In this document: piece after piece, positions 17,110 to 26,540 of the stretch
How the letters are laid out: each line of letters opens with the position of its first letter
Position numbering within the stretch: position 1 is the stretch's first letter
Assembly: GCA_012515235.1 (NCBI GenBank)
Contig: JAAYYU010000075.1
Coordinates: 1-64,000 of the forward strand
Length of the DNA stretch: 64,000 nucleotides
Origin: Candidatus Anammoximicrobium sp.
Lineage (GTDB): Bacteria > Planctomycetota > Planctomycetia > Pirellulales > Pirellulaceae
Direction: 5' to 3'
The notes under the pieces: model-generated
Told to the model about the DNA's origin: nothing
The model's database searches: none
Seen by the model: only the letters and a program-made list of their open reading frames with translations
Program-made: the position numbers and the translations under genes

Positions 17110-18138
17110 ATGAAAGCGTTAGTCAAGAGTAAATCCGAGCCGGGGCTGTGGCTGGAAGAGGTGCCGGAGCCGAAAATCGGGATCAACGACGTGTTGATCA
17201 AGGTGCATCGCACCGGCATTTGCGGCACCGATTTGCACATCTACAACTGGGACGCGTGGGCCCAAAAGACGATCCCCGTGCCGATGGCCGTCGGGCACGA
17301 GTTCGTGGGCGAGATCGTCGAAGTCGGCTCGAACGTCACCGACTTCTTTCCCGGCAACATCGTTAGCGGCGAAGGCCACGTGGTCTGCGGGCGATGCCGC
17401 AACTGTCTGGCCGGGCGCCGGCACCTGTGCGCCCACACCAAGGGCATCGGCGTCAATCGGCCGGGCGCGTTTGCCGAATACCTGGCGTTGCCGATGACGA
17501 ACGTCTGGCTGTTGCACGAGGCGGTCGAACCGGATATCGCGGCCATTTTCGATCCGTTCGGCAACGCCGTCCACACGGCGCTGTCGTTTCCCGTGCTGGG
17601 CGAGGACGTGCTGATTACCGGGGCGGGGCCGATCGGTTTGATGGCCGTCGCGGTGGTCCGGTACGCGGGTTGTCGCTACGTCGTGGTCACGGACGTGAAC
17701 CCCTACCGTTTGGAACTGGCCCGGAAGCTGGGCGCGACGCTGGCGGTGGACGCGCGCACGGAGCGTGTTGCCGACGCCCAGAAACAACTGGGCATGGTGG
17801 AAGGCTTCGACGTCGGCCTGGAGATGTCGGGGCACCCCGCGGCGTTTCGCGAGATGCTGGCCAACATGTGCCACGGCGGGCGGATCGCCATGCTGGGGAT
17901 TCCACCCGGCGAGATGGCGATCGACTGGAACACGGTAATCTTCAACATGCTGACCGTGAAAGGCATCTACGGCCGCGAGATGTACGAGACGTGGTACAAG
18001 ATGACCGTCATGATCCAAGGCGGTCTGGACATCCGGCCCGTGATCACGCACCGTTTGCACTTCACGGAGTTCGAGCAAGGATTTCAGGTCATGAACAGCG
18101 GCCAATGCGGCAAGGTCGTGTTGAACTGGAGCGCGTGA
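17110..18138 (+). CDS. tdh: L-threonine 3-dehydrogenase
   Basis: The 342-residue product matches the usual length of zinc-dependent Tdh (341 in E. coli). It oxidises threonine to 2-amino-3-oxobutyrate with NAD+, which the CoA ligase Kbl then cleaves to glycine and acetyl-CoA. Catalytic zinc ligands C38, H63 and E64 and structural zinc ligands C93, C96, C99 and C107 are all present at canonical positions, and the Rossmann motif [10 protein letters not shown] lies near 177-186. The C-terminus ([20 protein letters not shown]) is also typical. No kbl gene is adjacent, which is unusual since tdh and kbl often form an operon. Purines (GAACGGAG) precede the ATG. The following gene begins 2 nt after the stop and is likely cotranscribed. 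Confidence 0.96.
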   Translation: MKALVKSKSEPGLWLEEVPEPKIGINDVLIKVHRTGICGTDLHIYNWDAWAQKTIPVPMAVGHEFVGEIVEVGSNVTDFFPGNIVSGEGHVVCGRCRNCLAGRRHLCAHTKGIGVNRPGAFAEYLALPMTNVWLLHEAVEPDIAAIFDPFGNAVHTALSFPVLGEDVLITGAGPIGLMAVAVVRYAGCRYVVVTDVNPYRLELARKLGATLAVDARTERVADAQKQLGMVEGFDVGLEMSGHPAAFREMLANMCHGGRIAMLGIPPGEMAIDWNTVIFNMLTVKGIYGREMYETWYKMTVMIQGGLDIRPVITHRLHFTEFEQGFQVMNSGQCGKVVLNWSA

Positions 18139-18140
18139 GC

Positions 18141-19787
18141 ATGTCGGGCACGGCGCTTCGCCAGGCGTTGATCGCGGCCGGGTTGTGGCCGGCGGCCGAC
18201 AGTGGGTCCGCGACGAGGTCGCCGCCGGAGCCGGGCGGGGATCTGCTGCCTGCGGTGTGCGGCGCGTGGGCGGAGAGTGTCGAATCCTCCCAGCGGCAAC
18301 GCCGGAACGCGATCGCGGCGAGGGCCGAATCGTTCCAGCGGGCGATGCACTCCGGTGCCCGGCTGACCTGGGGCGTGCCCGGCAGCGACGCCGCGCGGAC
18401 CGCGGCCTGGCTGGGAAGCCGGCTGGCATGGTGGCCTGCCGGGGTGCCCGCCGGCCGTCGCGTGGGCCTCGTCAGTTCGCGTTTGGGGCAGGAACTCGAT
18501 CGGCACCAAGCCTGGTTTGCCGTCTTGCGGACCGCGTGCATGAGGCTCGATCCTCGTCGCGACTTGCTGGTCACCGCCGGCCAGACGGCCGCGCAGCGTT
18601 ACGTCCAGCGGTGCGGCCGGCTGTTCGGCCTGCCGGTGCTGACGATCGAGGTCGAGCGCGACGACACGCTCTCGTGGACCAGTTGGGGCCGGCTGGTGCG
18701 GGACTCGTTCCGTCAGGCCGGTCAAGTGCAACCCGAAGCGGCGGCGAGCGGGGTTCGCGCCCACCCGCTCGCCGCCGCTTCGGGTTTCCGTGGCGGTCTC
18801 GCCGCTCCGTTGCGGCGCGTGCTGCTCTCGCCGCCGTTGGCCACGGAAGGGGCGTCGGCCGCGCTCGGCGAACTGGCCGGTCTGCCGGCCGCGGATCGGG
18901 CGATCCTGGCCTGGAGCGAACGGATCGTCGCCTTGCACGTCCGGCCGAACGGGAATCTGGTCCGTCTGTTGCAAGCCCGCTTGGGGCAGCCGAGGTTTCC
19001 TGCGGCCAGCGTCTTTCTGGCCTTGGGTGCGGAACTCGTCCCGCGTGAACTGGCCGCCGGACTGCTCGATGCGGGCGGCGTGGGTTGGTACGTCATGAAC
19101 GCCGCCGGGGAACACGATCCCGCGCAGCCTCCTCCGTGGACGCGGGGCGACGTGCCGACAACGACGCCGGCGCCGATTGTTCCCTGTCCGCCGGCGGATG
19201 GCTGGGACTACTTGACGCATTGCACGCGGCGGCGGCTCGGGCCCTGGCCGGGTGAAGGCGAGGAGCGGTTTCTGGACGACCTGATCCTGGACCGTGCCGG
19301 GGCGGATCATTCCGCGCTGGCCGCCCTGTGGCGGATCGTGCGCAGTGGCCGGCTGATCGCCCGCGGCGAGTTCATTCGCGGCGGAACGCCGGTGGTCAGC
19401 TGGACGGCCGTCCCGTTGAGCGAGTTGTCGCCGCTGCGGACCTACCGCGCGCACCTGGGCCGGTGGGACTTCGAGCCGTACGGCATCTGCATCCGCCGCG
19501 ATTGGCTCCAGCGGCGCGGCGCCCGCCCCGTGCTGTACGGCGACGACCCGATGTGGGACGAACTGTCGGCGGAAGCGCAACCCTTTTTTCAGAAGCGTGA
19601 GTCGCGGACCGCGAGCGGCAAGCAGATCGACTGGACGGTCGAACGGGAGTGGCGTCACGTGGGCGACGTGGATTTGAACGAACTCCCCGCCGACGCCGCG
19701 CTGTTGTTCGTGCCTGCGGAGGCCGAAGCCCGGCAGTTGGCCGCAGCCAGTCCGTGGCCGGTCGCCGTCCTGGCGGGCGGTCGCTAG
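18141..19787 (+). CDS. Conserved-looking protein of unknown function coupled to tdh
   Basis: I do not recognise this 548-residue protein. It starts 2 nt after the tdh stop, so it is translationally linked. The N-terminal half is Ala/Arg-rich and helical, with no signal peptide or membrane segment. The C-terminal half has a more conserved look: LAALWRIVRSGRLIARGEFIRGG, TPVVSWTAVPLSELSPL, then WTVEREWRHVGDVDLNELP and LLFVPAEAEARQLAA, like an alpha/beta domain that might act on nucleotides or protein. Around residues 197-215 the reading frame runs through a perfect 22-bp inverted repeat, so part of the chain is repeat-derived. Any role in threonine catabolism would be guesswork. Confidence 0.75.
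   Translation: MSGTALRQALIAAGLWPAADSGSATRSPPEPGGDLLPAVCGAWAESVESSQRQRRNAIAARAESFQRAMHSGARLTWGVPGSDAARTAAWLGSRLAWWPAGVPAGRRVGLVSSRLGQELDRHQAWFAVLRTACMRLDPRRDLLVTAGQTAAQRYVQRCGRLFGLPVLTIEVERDDTLSWTSWGRLVRDSFRQAGQVQPEAAASGVRAHPLAAASGFRGGLAAPLRRVLLSPPLATEGASAALGELAGLPAADRAILAWSERIVALHVRPNGNLVRLLQARLGQPRFPAASVFLALGAELVPRELAAGLLDAGGVGWYVMNAAGEHDPAQPPPWTRGDVPTTTPAPIVPCPPADGWDYLTHCTRRRLGPWPGEGEERFLDDLILDRAGADHSALAALWRIVRSGRLIARGEFIRGGTPVVSWTAVPLSELSPLRTYRAHLGRWDFEPYGICIRRDWLQRRGARPVLYGDDPMWDELSAEAQPFFQKRESRTASGKQIDWTVEREWRHVGDVDLNELPADAALLFVPAEAEARQLAAASPWPVAVLAGGR
18731..18785. repeat. Perfect 22-bp inverted repeat inside a coding sequence
   Basis: ACCCGAAGCGGCGGCGAGCG at 18731 (arm 18731-18752) is the exact reverse complement of 18764-18785, with an 11-nt spacer. 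It lies wholly within the gene at 18141-19787 and is read in frame, giving the mirrored peptides PEAAASG and PLAAASG. This is the architecture of a REP-like palindrome inserted into, or grown within, a coding sequence. Confidence 0.85.
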
Positions 19788-19916
19788 CAGTCGATTTCGC
19801 TCTTTGTGGGTTTTTACTTGGAGTTGCTCGGAGCGTTCGGCCGATAATGGGGACGCTTCTCGACCGTGCCGGGCCGCCCGGCTCCGGGTACTTCTCTTTC
19901 GAGGAAAACCAACTCC

Positions 19917-20162
19917 ATGGCTCATCCCCAACTGCGAGTGTACTTCAGTCCTGAAGATTCACGTGAATCCGTGTTGGCCTCGACCAGTGAACCGATCCGC
20001 AATCCGATCACGGTTCCTCTGGGCGAGGTGCTGCCATTGCTGGCAGACGCCGTCCAGACGCGCCGGCTGTGGGTCCAGGACTTTGCGGATGAGCCGATTA
20101 CCCTCAGCCCCGATCTGTACGAGGTGCTGATGACGTACCAGGAACTGCGGCAGACGGGGTGA
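19917..20162 (+). CDS. Small cytoplasmic protein of unknown function
   Basis: The product is 81 residues (MAHPQLRVYFSPEDSRESV...). It looks like a compact alpha/beta protein with no signal peptide, Cys or membrane segment. The middle, NPITVPLGEVLPLLADAVQT, and the end, LSPDLYEVLMTYQELRQTG, are regular and balanced in composition, unlike chance frames here. GAGGA lies about 12 nt before the ATG. It is alone between the unknown gene behind tdh (129 bp upstream) and a convergent gene ending 42 bp downstream. I do not recognise a family. Confidence 0.7.
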   Translation: MAHPQLRVYFSPEDSRESVLASTSEPIRNPITVPLGEVLPLLADAVQTRRLWVQDFADEPITLSPDLYEVLMTYQELRQTG

Positions 20163-20204
20163 AACGCGTGCCGTTCGGTGAACCGGACGTGCTGACGTTG
20201 TCGC

Positions 20205-22346
20205 TCACTTCCCGCCGTTCAGCAACTCCGCCAGTTTCCGCTGCTGCGGTTGCGGCAGGGCGGCGATCAGATGCCGGCTGGGCGCGTCGAAATGCAGGAC
20301 GCCCGCCAGCCGGTCCGGTTCTCCCCCGCTCAATTCGCGGCGGACGCGGGCCACGAACTCCTCCGGCGTCTCGCCCGGCGACGGCAACTTTGCGACAGGG
20401 TAGAACTCGACGTCCCAGCAGGCGTCGAGGGCGGCGGGCGAGGTGACCTGCACGGTGGCCGCATCGACGACCCGATACGTCAGGTCCATGGGCTGCAGCA
20501 GCTGAGTCAGCACCTCGCCGACGGGCCGCTGGTTGACGGCCAGCGTGGTCTCGGTGTCGGGCGTCCAGCCGAGCGTTGCCAGGGCCTGCCAGTCCACGAC
20601 CAGTTCGACGCCGCTCTCCTCGCTCAGCCGACCCAGGATGCGCACGAAGGACGCCGGCTGCAGGAAGTTGAGCGTGACGGGCCGGGACAGGCGAGACGCA
20701 GCGCGAGCCCAACGCGGCGTCAAGGAGAACAGCTCCGGGTCGAACTTGGACTGGGGCGGCAAGCCGCGCGCCGCCCGCAGACGCTCGCAGAAGACGATCG
20801 TTCGGAACAGCACCGTGTCCTGTTGCTGGATCACCAGCGCGGGCATCTGTTCCCGCATCACGCCGGGGCCACCCGCCGCCTGCCACGTGGCGGGGGCGAT
20901 GGTGTCCACGATCAAGTCAGCCAGCTGCTGCAATTGTTGCGGATCGCCGCCGACCAGGTCGGACACGGCGTGAGCGTGCGTCCGCCAGACGCCGTCGGGA
21001 GGCGGCGGCCGAGTCACCACCAGTTGCTGGTCGCGCACCACGTGCGCGAGTTGCAACGGGCCGAGCACGGCGGTCAGCAACTGGTCCACGGTGATCTCTG
21101 ATTTCCGCACGCTGACTTTCGTGCGCGGCGTGGCGCGCACCAGCGCCAGAGCGTCCAAGTCCAGCGTAATCGGAATCGTGCTGAAATTCATGACGAAACG
21201 GAGGAAGGCTTCCAGCGGCACGTCCGCGAATTCGACCTCCGCGATCTTGTCCTGCAGACGGGCCGGCAGATCGACCTGCCGGGGCTCCGGGCGCGGCGCG
21301 GCCGGCTGTTCGGTCGTGATCGGCTCCGGCTCCGAAGACGGCGAGTCCTGGGCAGCCGCCTCCAACGACTTCATGGGGGCCGCGTTCAGATTGGGATCGA
21401 TAAAGGGAGCGAACGCGTTCAGGGTTTCGGACAGCGCCGCCGTCTCGGTCGGACGCTTGTCGTCCTTCACGGGTTTCGGCCCGGACTCCTGGGCGCCGGA
21501 CTCCGCCTCCGCGGGCTTGGTCTCCGCGGACTGCGTCTCCGCGGGCTGCGTCTCCGCGGGCTGCGTCTCGGCGGGCTTGGTCTCCGCGGCGCCGGGATTC
21601 TGTGTCGGAGGTGAATCGGCGGGCTGGTCGGCAGGCTGGGATGCGGCCGCAGCGTCGGCAACTGGGATGTCGGCCGCCTTCGGCATCTCGGTCGCCGGCT
21701 TCGCGGCCGGGGCCGGCTTCGCGCCGGTCGCCAACGGTTCTGCGGCCGGCGTCTGAAGCCGGGCGGCGTCACCCGGAGCGCTGGCCGCCACACCGGCGGT
21801 CTCGGAATTCGGCCCGGCGGCACGCAGGGCAAAGAAGCCCAACACGCCCAAGGCCAACGTCACTCCCGCGACCGCTGCCGCGCCCAGCATCAGCCACTGC
21901 TGGCGCTGCGACGCGGCCGGGGCAGCTTCCTCGCCGGTCGCCCAGGGTGGCGGGGCGGCGGGGTACTCGCCGGCCAGCGGCGGCGCGGCTACCGGTTCGA
22001 CTGGTGGCGACTCGATGCCCGTGTCCAGGTTCGCGGCGGACGCTTCGCGTTCGGCAAGCAAGGGGACATCCGGTGGGCGCGAGACGCCGTCGGCTGGAGG
22101 CAGCGGCGCGGCGAGCGGCGGATTGCATTCCGGTTCGGGTTCCGTCGATGCGGCTGGTAGCGGTGGCGCCGGCGGCAGCGAGGACGCCGGCACCTCATCC
22201 GCATTCGCCTCACGCCAGCCCTCCGGCGGTTCGACCAGGACCATGCTCCCGCACTTGGGGCAGATTTGAATCTCGCCAATGGTCGCAGCGTCACGGACTT
22301 TGAGCCGCTGCTGGCAGGTGGTGCAGGTGATAGTGAAGAGTTCCAC
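20205..22346 (-). CDS. Zinc-ribbon membrane protein with periplasmic STN/secretin-like domains
   Basis: The product is 713 residues from a GTG start (CGAGGCGACGG upstream). A zinc ribbon at the N-terminus uses C8-x2-C11 and C29-x2-C32. A Pro/Ala-rich linker leads to one membrane helix at about 152-175 (WLMLGAAAVAGVTLALGVLG). Next comes an Ala/Pro/Glu-rich low-complexity tract containing five 15-bp tandem units. The C-terminal half has two regions resembling STN/secretin N-terminal domains: EVEFADVPLEAFLRFVMNFSTIPI ... VSVRKSEITVDQLL and FVRILGRLSEESGVELVVDWQAL ... TTLAVNQRPVGEVLTQLL. Topology would put the ribbon in the cytoplasm and the STN-like part outside, a design suited to signalling or envelope assembly. 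No secretin pore domain is present. Confidence 0.75.
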   Translation of the reverse strand: MELFTITCTTCQQRLKVRDAATIGEIQICPKCGSMVLVEPPEGWREANADEVPASSLPPAPPLPAASTEPEPECNPPLAAPLPPADGVSRPPDVPLLAEREASAANLDTGIESPPVEPVAAPPLAGEYPAAPPPWATGEEAAPAASQRQQWLMLGAAAVAGVTLALGVLGFFALRAAGPNSETAGVAASAPGDAARLQTPAAEPLATGAKPAPAAKPATEMPKAADIPVADAAAASQPADQPADSPPTQNPGAAETKPAETQPAETQPAETQSAETKPAEAESGAQESGPKPVKDDKRPTETAALSETLNAFAPFIDPNLNAAPMKSLEAAAQDSPSSEPEPITTEQPAAPRPEPRQVDLPARLQDKIAEVEFADVPLEAFLRFVMNFSTIPITLDLDALALVRATPRTKVSVRKSEITVDQLLTAVLGPLQLAHVVRDQQLVVTRPPPPDGVWRTHAHAVSDLVGGDPQQLQQLADLIVDTIAPATWQAAGGPGVMREQMPALVIQQQDTVLFRTIVFCERLRAARGLPPQSKFDPELFSLTPRWARAASRLSRPVTLNFLQPASFVRILGRLSEESGVELVVDWQALATLGWTPDTETTLAVNQRPVGEVLTQLLQPMDLTYRVVDAATVQVTSPAALDACWDVEFYPVAKLPSPGETPEEFVARVRRELSGGEPDRLAGVLHFDAPSRHLIAALPQPQQRKLAELLNGGK
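21511..21585. repeat. Five tandem 15-bp units in the low-complexity linker
   Basis: Five near-identical 15-bp units (GCGGGCTGCGTCTCC and variants) follow head to tail. On the coding (minus) strand they encode repeated pentapeptides of the type AETQP or AETKP. Repeat number could vary between strains and change the length of the extracytoplasmic linker. Confidence 0.85.
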
Positions 22347-22619
22347 AATCCGTCGCCTCGTTCTGCCGAAAAGACCGCGGGACGCGATCCCGCTATGTTG
22401 ATTGTAAGCCCTGAAACGTAAGATGAGTACCGTTTAGCCGCCGCACCGGCCGGTTTTCGAGTGGTTTTGTGGAAAGAAAGGATCTTGACGGTCCGCAGCC
22501 GCACGCACCGCTCGAGCACCGCACGCAGGCGCCGAGGGCCGCCGGACGCTTAACCCGAACCCAACCGCGACGGCATGCGGCAGGAACCCGCGCGTCCTGA
22601 AGAAAATCGAGTGGAACCC

Positions 22620-25600
22620 ATGCAAGCTGCCCAGATCCTGGTGATTCTCTACATCTCTCAGGCGACCGCGTGGACTGCCGATGCCCCTGCGAAAGAATCG
22701 GCCGTTCCGGCGGAAGAACTTGTCTGGTACGACGACTTTTCGGACCCCTCGCGATGGAAACCGCAGCCCGCCTGGCTGGCAAACCCGTCGGCAACGGCCG
22801 CCATCGCCGGCGTCGCCGGCGTCGCGGAGTTCTGCGTGGACCGACCGCACCAAGGGATGAAATGGTCGCGAGATCTGCCCCCGGCGGCGCTGGCCGAAAC
22901 CCCGTGGCTGGCGATGCGGTATCGCGCCAAGAATTTGAATCAGCAGCACGGCGACTACGCGATCTACGTGCGGGATGGCAAGGCGAAACGACAGCTGTCG
23001 CCTTGGATGCCCGGCGATCTGGTGGCGGACGGCGCCTGGCACGTCGCGGCCGTGAACGTCAGCGAGCTGACCGACCGCCCGACCGTGGACCAGATCGCCG
23101 TCCAAGTCCAGGCCGGACCCGCAGGCGCGGCGACGTTATCGCTGGACTGGATCGGATTCTCCGACGTGCCGCCGGCCGGCGCCCTGATCCTGGGACGGCG
23201 CGACGCCGTTCCTTGCCCTGCCGACTGGGTCGCGCCGCCGAGCGAGGCCTGGACCGCGCAGCCCTCCTGGCTGGCCAATCCGGCCAGTCCGGATTCTCAT
23301 CACACGACGACCGCCGCGGGGATCACGCGGTTTCGCGTCACGACGCCTGGCCGCGGGATGAAATGGTCCTGGTCGCTGCCGGCGCCCGTCGATCCGGCAG
23401 GCTTTCGCTACGCCGTCATGCGTTTTCGGGCCCGCAACCTCTCGCCCCACGGTCACTATGCCTTGTGCTTTCTTGGCAAACCGCTGGCAGGCGACGTTGA
23501 CTATCAAGTCGTGCTCTCGACCGGCGAATTGACCGCCGACGGCCGCTGGCATACAGTTTGGGCGAGCCTCGGCGAGTTGGCGGCGAAACTCGCACCGGTG
23601 ACCGGCCTGGCCTGCGAAGTCCAGGCGGCGGCGAGCGATGCGGAGTTGGAGGTTGCGGAGATTCGCCTGGCGAACCGCTTGCCTCCACAGCCGCTGTCCG
23701 AGGCGTGTTCCTGGCGTCCGGGCGCGACGTTCGAGACTTTTCAGAGCGTCCCGCTGCCGGCGGACGCCAGGACGGACGGCGATCGCTGGCTGCAGCGGTT
23801 GCGGCTGACCGATTGGCCCGCGACGGAGCGCGTCACGGTCGAAGGCATTCCGTTCCTGCTGGCCGCGCGGCCGCGGCAGTTGGCCGCAACGTCGATTCAG
23901 GACAAATCGCCACTGGCGCTGGCTGCGGATTGTCGGGGCCGCGAGGTGTTTCTGCTGTTGCTGGCCAAGTTTTTCGGCCCGGACGAGCCGGTCTTTGGCG
24001 GCGGCCGGCTGAAGGCGATCAGCGACGTCGACCGTTTCCGGCTGCAGCTGCAGTACGACGACGGAACGGCCGACGAGTGTCTGCCTTGGAACATCAGCGC
24101 CGGTCGGTTCGGCGTGATCGAGGGCGCCCAAGTTCTGGCGGCGGCGGCGGACGGCGCCAAACGCCTTCGCCAGATTGTCGTCTGCGACGGGACGCGGCAA
24201 GGCGCCTTTGCCGTCGCCGCATGTTCGGCCCGCATCGCGGGCGAGCGCGGGTTTCCGCAGGTGCTGGAGGACACGCCGCCACTGGTGCATCGGCCGACGG
24301 TGACGACGGCCTTTCCGCCGCCCCAATTCAAGATCTCCGGAACGCACTTGCATGTCGCCAGCGGAGGCCTGGCCGCGGAAATCGCTTGGGACGGGTTGCC
24401 GAGTTGGCGAAGGCTGGAGCAGCGGGCCAGCGGCTGGGATTTGTTGCCGGGTCCGAATCCGCTGGTCGGTTTGACCGTGGATGGCCAGGCGATCGTTTCG
24501 GCGAGCGTCCAGTTGCGCGACTTGGCGGCGACAGCCGATTCCTGCACCGCGGAAGACGCGATCGACGGCGCACCGGGATTGACCTTGACGATCACCGTCG
24601 AAGCTGCCGGCGACGGCAGTCTGGCCGCTGGCGCAGCGGTGGCCAACCAGGGCCTGCAGCCGCACCGCGTCACGCTCATCGCCCCACGACTCGGTCCGTA
24701 CCGTTTGTCGGCCGACGCACTGGCGGCGCACTACCTGGTTCCCAAACGCGGCGCGGCTTTCGACAATCGGCCCTGCAATTACCGCGAACGCTATTGCGGG
24801 CTCTTCCCCCTGCAGTTTCTCGATACGTTCAGCCCGGCCGACGGGCGCGGGTTGTCGTTACGGACCGAGGACACCGACTGCGCGTGGAAGCACTACCTGC
24901 TCGAAAAGACGGGCGTCGATTTCAGCGCGGGCGTCGAATACGCGGAGCGAATGCTGGCGCCCGGCGAGCGATTCCAGACGCCGCGAACGGTCATCCAGCT
25001 GACGGACGGTTTCTGGCTCCGCGGCTTCTCGGCCTATCGCGATTGGCTGCAGACGTTCTACCAGCCGGCCGCCCCGCGTCTGGCCTGGTTCCGCGAGGTG
25101 TTCAACTTCCGCCAGCGGTTCCTGCACTGGCTGGACCCGCTGTACGACGGTCAGCAGATTCACCTGCAGCGGGCCGTGGACGAAGCGGTCCGGGAGTTCG
25201 GCGGCATCGACTACCTGCACCTGTTCGACTGGGGCAATTGCGGGCCGCACGGCCGGATCTACGGCCGCACGGGCGACTACTCGCCGTTCGACTTCCTGCA
25301 GGGCGGGCAGGCGGCGTTGCGCGACGCGATCGCGGGCGTCCAGCGCCAGGGGGTTCCCGTCGGGCTGTACATCGAAGGCTATCTGCTGGACGAGCGCGGC
25401 AGGCTGGGAGGGCAATTCGGCAAGGCCTGGCAGTTGATCGACGCCGCCGGTCGCGGAGCACGCTGGCCGGACAGCAACGAGATCGACATCTGCTCGTACG
25501 TCCCCGCGTGGCGCGAGGTCCAGGCTGCGACGTACGCGGAGAAAGTCCGGCAGTTGAACGTGGACGGAATGTACATCGACGAGTACGGTTTTGCCAGCTC

Positions 25601-26318
25601 GCATTTCGACTGCTGGTCCGCCGAGCATGGCCACGCCCGGCCGGGCTATGCGGTGATCGGCGAGCGCGAAACGACACGGGCAATCCGCCACCGCGTCGGC
25701 CGTGAGAAGACCGGCGTGGCGATCTACACGGAGGAATCGCCCGTGGACGTGGTCACGCAACTGCAGGACGGCAGCTTCACCTATGCCATGTCTACCGCCG
25801 GCCGCACGACGACCCGCGTGCCGCTGAACGTGACGCGGTTTGCCCTGCCCAGCTTCAAGACCATCGAAATCCTGTACTGCGACAAGCCCACCGCCAGCTG
25901 GGCCACGGGCGTCAAGTGGGTGTTCTTCAACGGGGAAGCGATCTGGCTGGAGGGGCCGGCGGCGGAGTGGTTCGAGCCGGAAACGCGAGCCGCCATCCGC
26001 CGCTGTTACCGTTTGTTGCGCGAACACCGCGACGCGTTCACGAGCGACCGCCCCACGCCGCTGTTCCCCACGCTCCTCGGCGGCGTGTACGCCAATGCCT
26101 TCCCGGCTCGGGACAAAACCGTCTACACGCTGTACAACTCCCGCCACCGCACGGTGCGTGGAGGTCTGTTGTCGCTTCCTTGGAACGACGGCGCCTCCTG
26201 CGAGGATGCCTGGAACGGCTGTCCGGCAACCGTTGCTCGTCAGGGCGAGCGGGCGGTCGTCACGCTGGAACTCGGCCCTCACGACGTAGGCTGCCTGGTC
26301 GCACGGCAGAAACCGTGA
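22620..26318 (+). CDS. Very large exported glycoside hydrolase-like protein (DUF6259-like)
   Basis: The product is 1232 residues with a signal peptide (MQAAQILVILYISQATAWTADA). Two similar N-terminal beta-sandwich modules of about 160 residues (WYDDFSDPSRWKPQPAWLANP and a second WTAQPSWLANPASPDS copy, both with a 'GMKWSW/R.LP' motif) suggest tandem carbohydrate-binding units. A central beta-rich region follows, then a C-terminal TIM-barrel-like domain: FGGIDYLHLFDWGNCGPHG, GVPVGLYIEGYLLDERGR, LNVDGMYIDEYGFASSHFDC and VAIYTEESPVDVV, with Asp and Glu at strand ends as in retaining glycosidases. This resembles DUF6259/GH-like proteins; the substrate is unknown but is presumably a polysaccharide. 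The start is set by the signal peptide; only a weak GTGGAA lies upstream. Confidence 0.8.
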   Translation: MQAAQILVILYISQATAWTADAPAKESAVPAEELVWYDDFSDPSRWKPQPAWLANPSATAAIAGVAGVAEFCVDRPHQGMKWSRDLPPAALAETPWLAMRYRAKNLNQQHGDYAIYVRDGKAKRQLSPWMPGDLVADGAWHVAAVNVSELTDRPTVDQIAVQVQAGPAGAATLSLDWIGFSDVPPAGALILGRRDAVPCPADWVAPPSEAWTAQPSWLANPASPDSHHTTTAAGITRFRVTTPGRGMKWSWSLPAPVDPAGFRYAVMRFRARNLSPHGHYALCFLGKPLAGDVDYQVVLSTGELTADGRWHTVWASLGELAAKLAPVTGLACEVQAAASDAELEVAEIRLANRLPPQPLSEACSWRPGATFETFQSVPLPADARTDGDRWLQRLRLTDWPATERVTVEGIPFLLAARPRQLAATSIQDKSPLALAADCRGREVFLLLLAKFFGPDEPVFGGGRLKAISDVDRFRLQLQYDDGTADECLPWNISAGRFGVIEGAQVLAAAADGAKRLRQIVVCDGTRQGAFAVAACSARIAGERGFPQVLEDTPPLVHRPTVTTAFPPPQFKISGTHLHVASGGLAAEIAWDGLPSWRRLEQRASGWDLLPGPNPLVGLTVDGQAIVSASVQLRDLAATADSCTAEDAIDGAPGLTLTITVEAAGDGSLAAGAAVANQGLQPHRVTLIAPRLGPYRLSADALAAHYLVPKRGAAFDNRPCNYRERYCGLFPLQFLDTFSPADGRGLSLRTEDTDCAWKHYLLEKTGVDFSAGVEYAERMLAPGERFQTPRTVIQLTDGFWLRGFSAYRDWLQTFYQPAAPRLAWFREVFNFRQRFLHWLDPLYDGQQIHLQRAVDEAVREFGGIDYLHLFDWGNCGPHGRIYGRTGDYSPFDFLQGGQAALRDAIAGVQRQGVPVGLYIEGYLLDERGRLGGQFGKAWQLIDAAGRGARWPDSNEIDICSYVPAWREVQAATYAEKVRQLNVDGMYIDEYGFASSHFDCWSAEHGHARPGYAVIGERETTRAIRHRVGREKTGVAIYTEESPVDVVTQLQDGSFTYAMSTAGRTTTRVPLNVTRFALPSFKTIEILYCDKPTASWATGVKWVFFNGEAIWLEGPAAEWFEPETRAAIRRCYRLLREHRDAFTSDRPTPLFPTLLGGVYANAFPARDKTVYTLYNSRHRTVRGGLLSLPWNDGASCEDAWNGCPATVARQGERAVVTLELGPHDVGCLVARQKP

Positions 26319-26540
26319 ACCGCGCCCCGCGGTGCGGACACCGCCCCTGGCTCCAGCGCAGGCCGGCGAGCCTCGTTCGAGAGATCACGGTCCGGTGTTT
26401 GCTGCTGATCCTCCCACGCAGTGCGATGGCTGCGGTGAGGTGGCGACAGTCGTCTTTCGAACGATGCGGAATCTGCCGTGCGAGCGGATCGCGGACGAGA
26501 CGTCGACCGCAACTCGAACGTGAACCCGAGCCACGGAACC

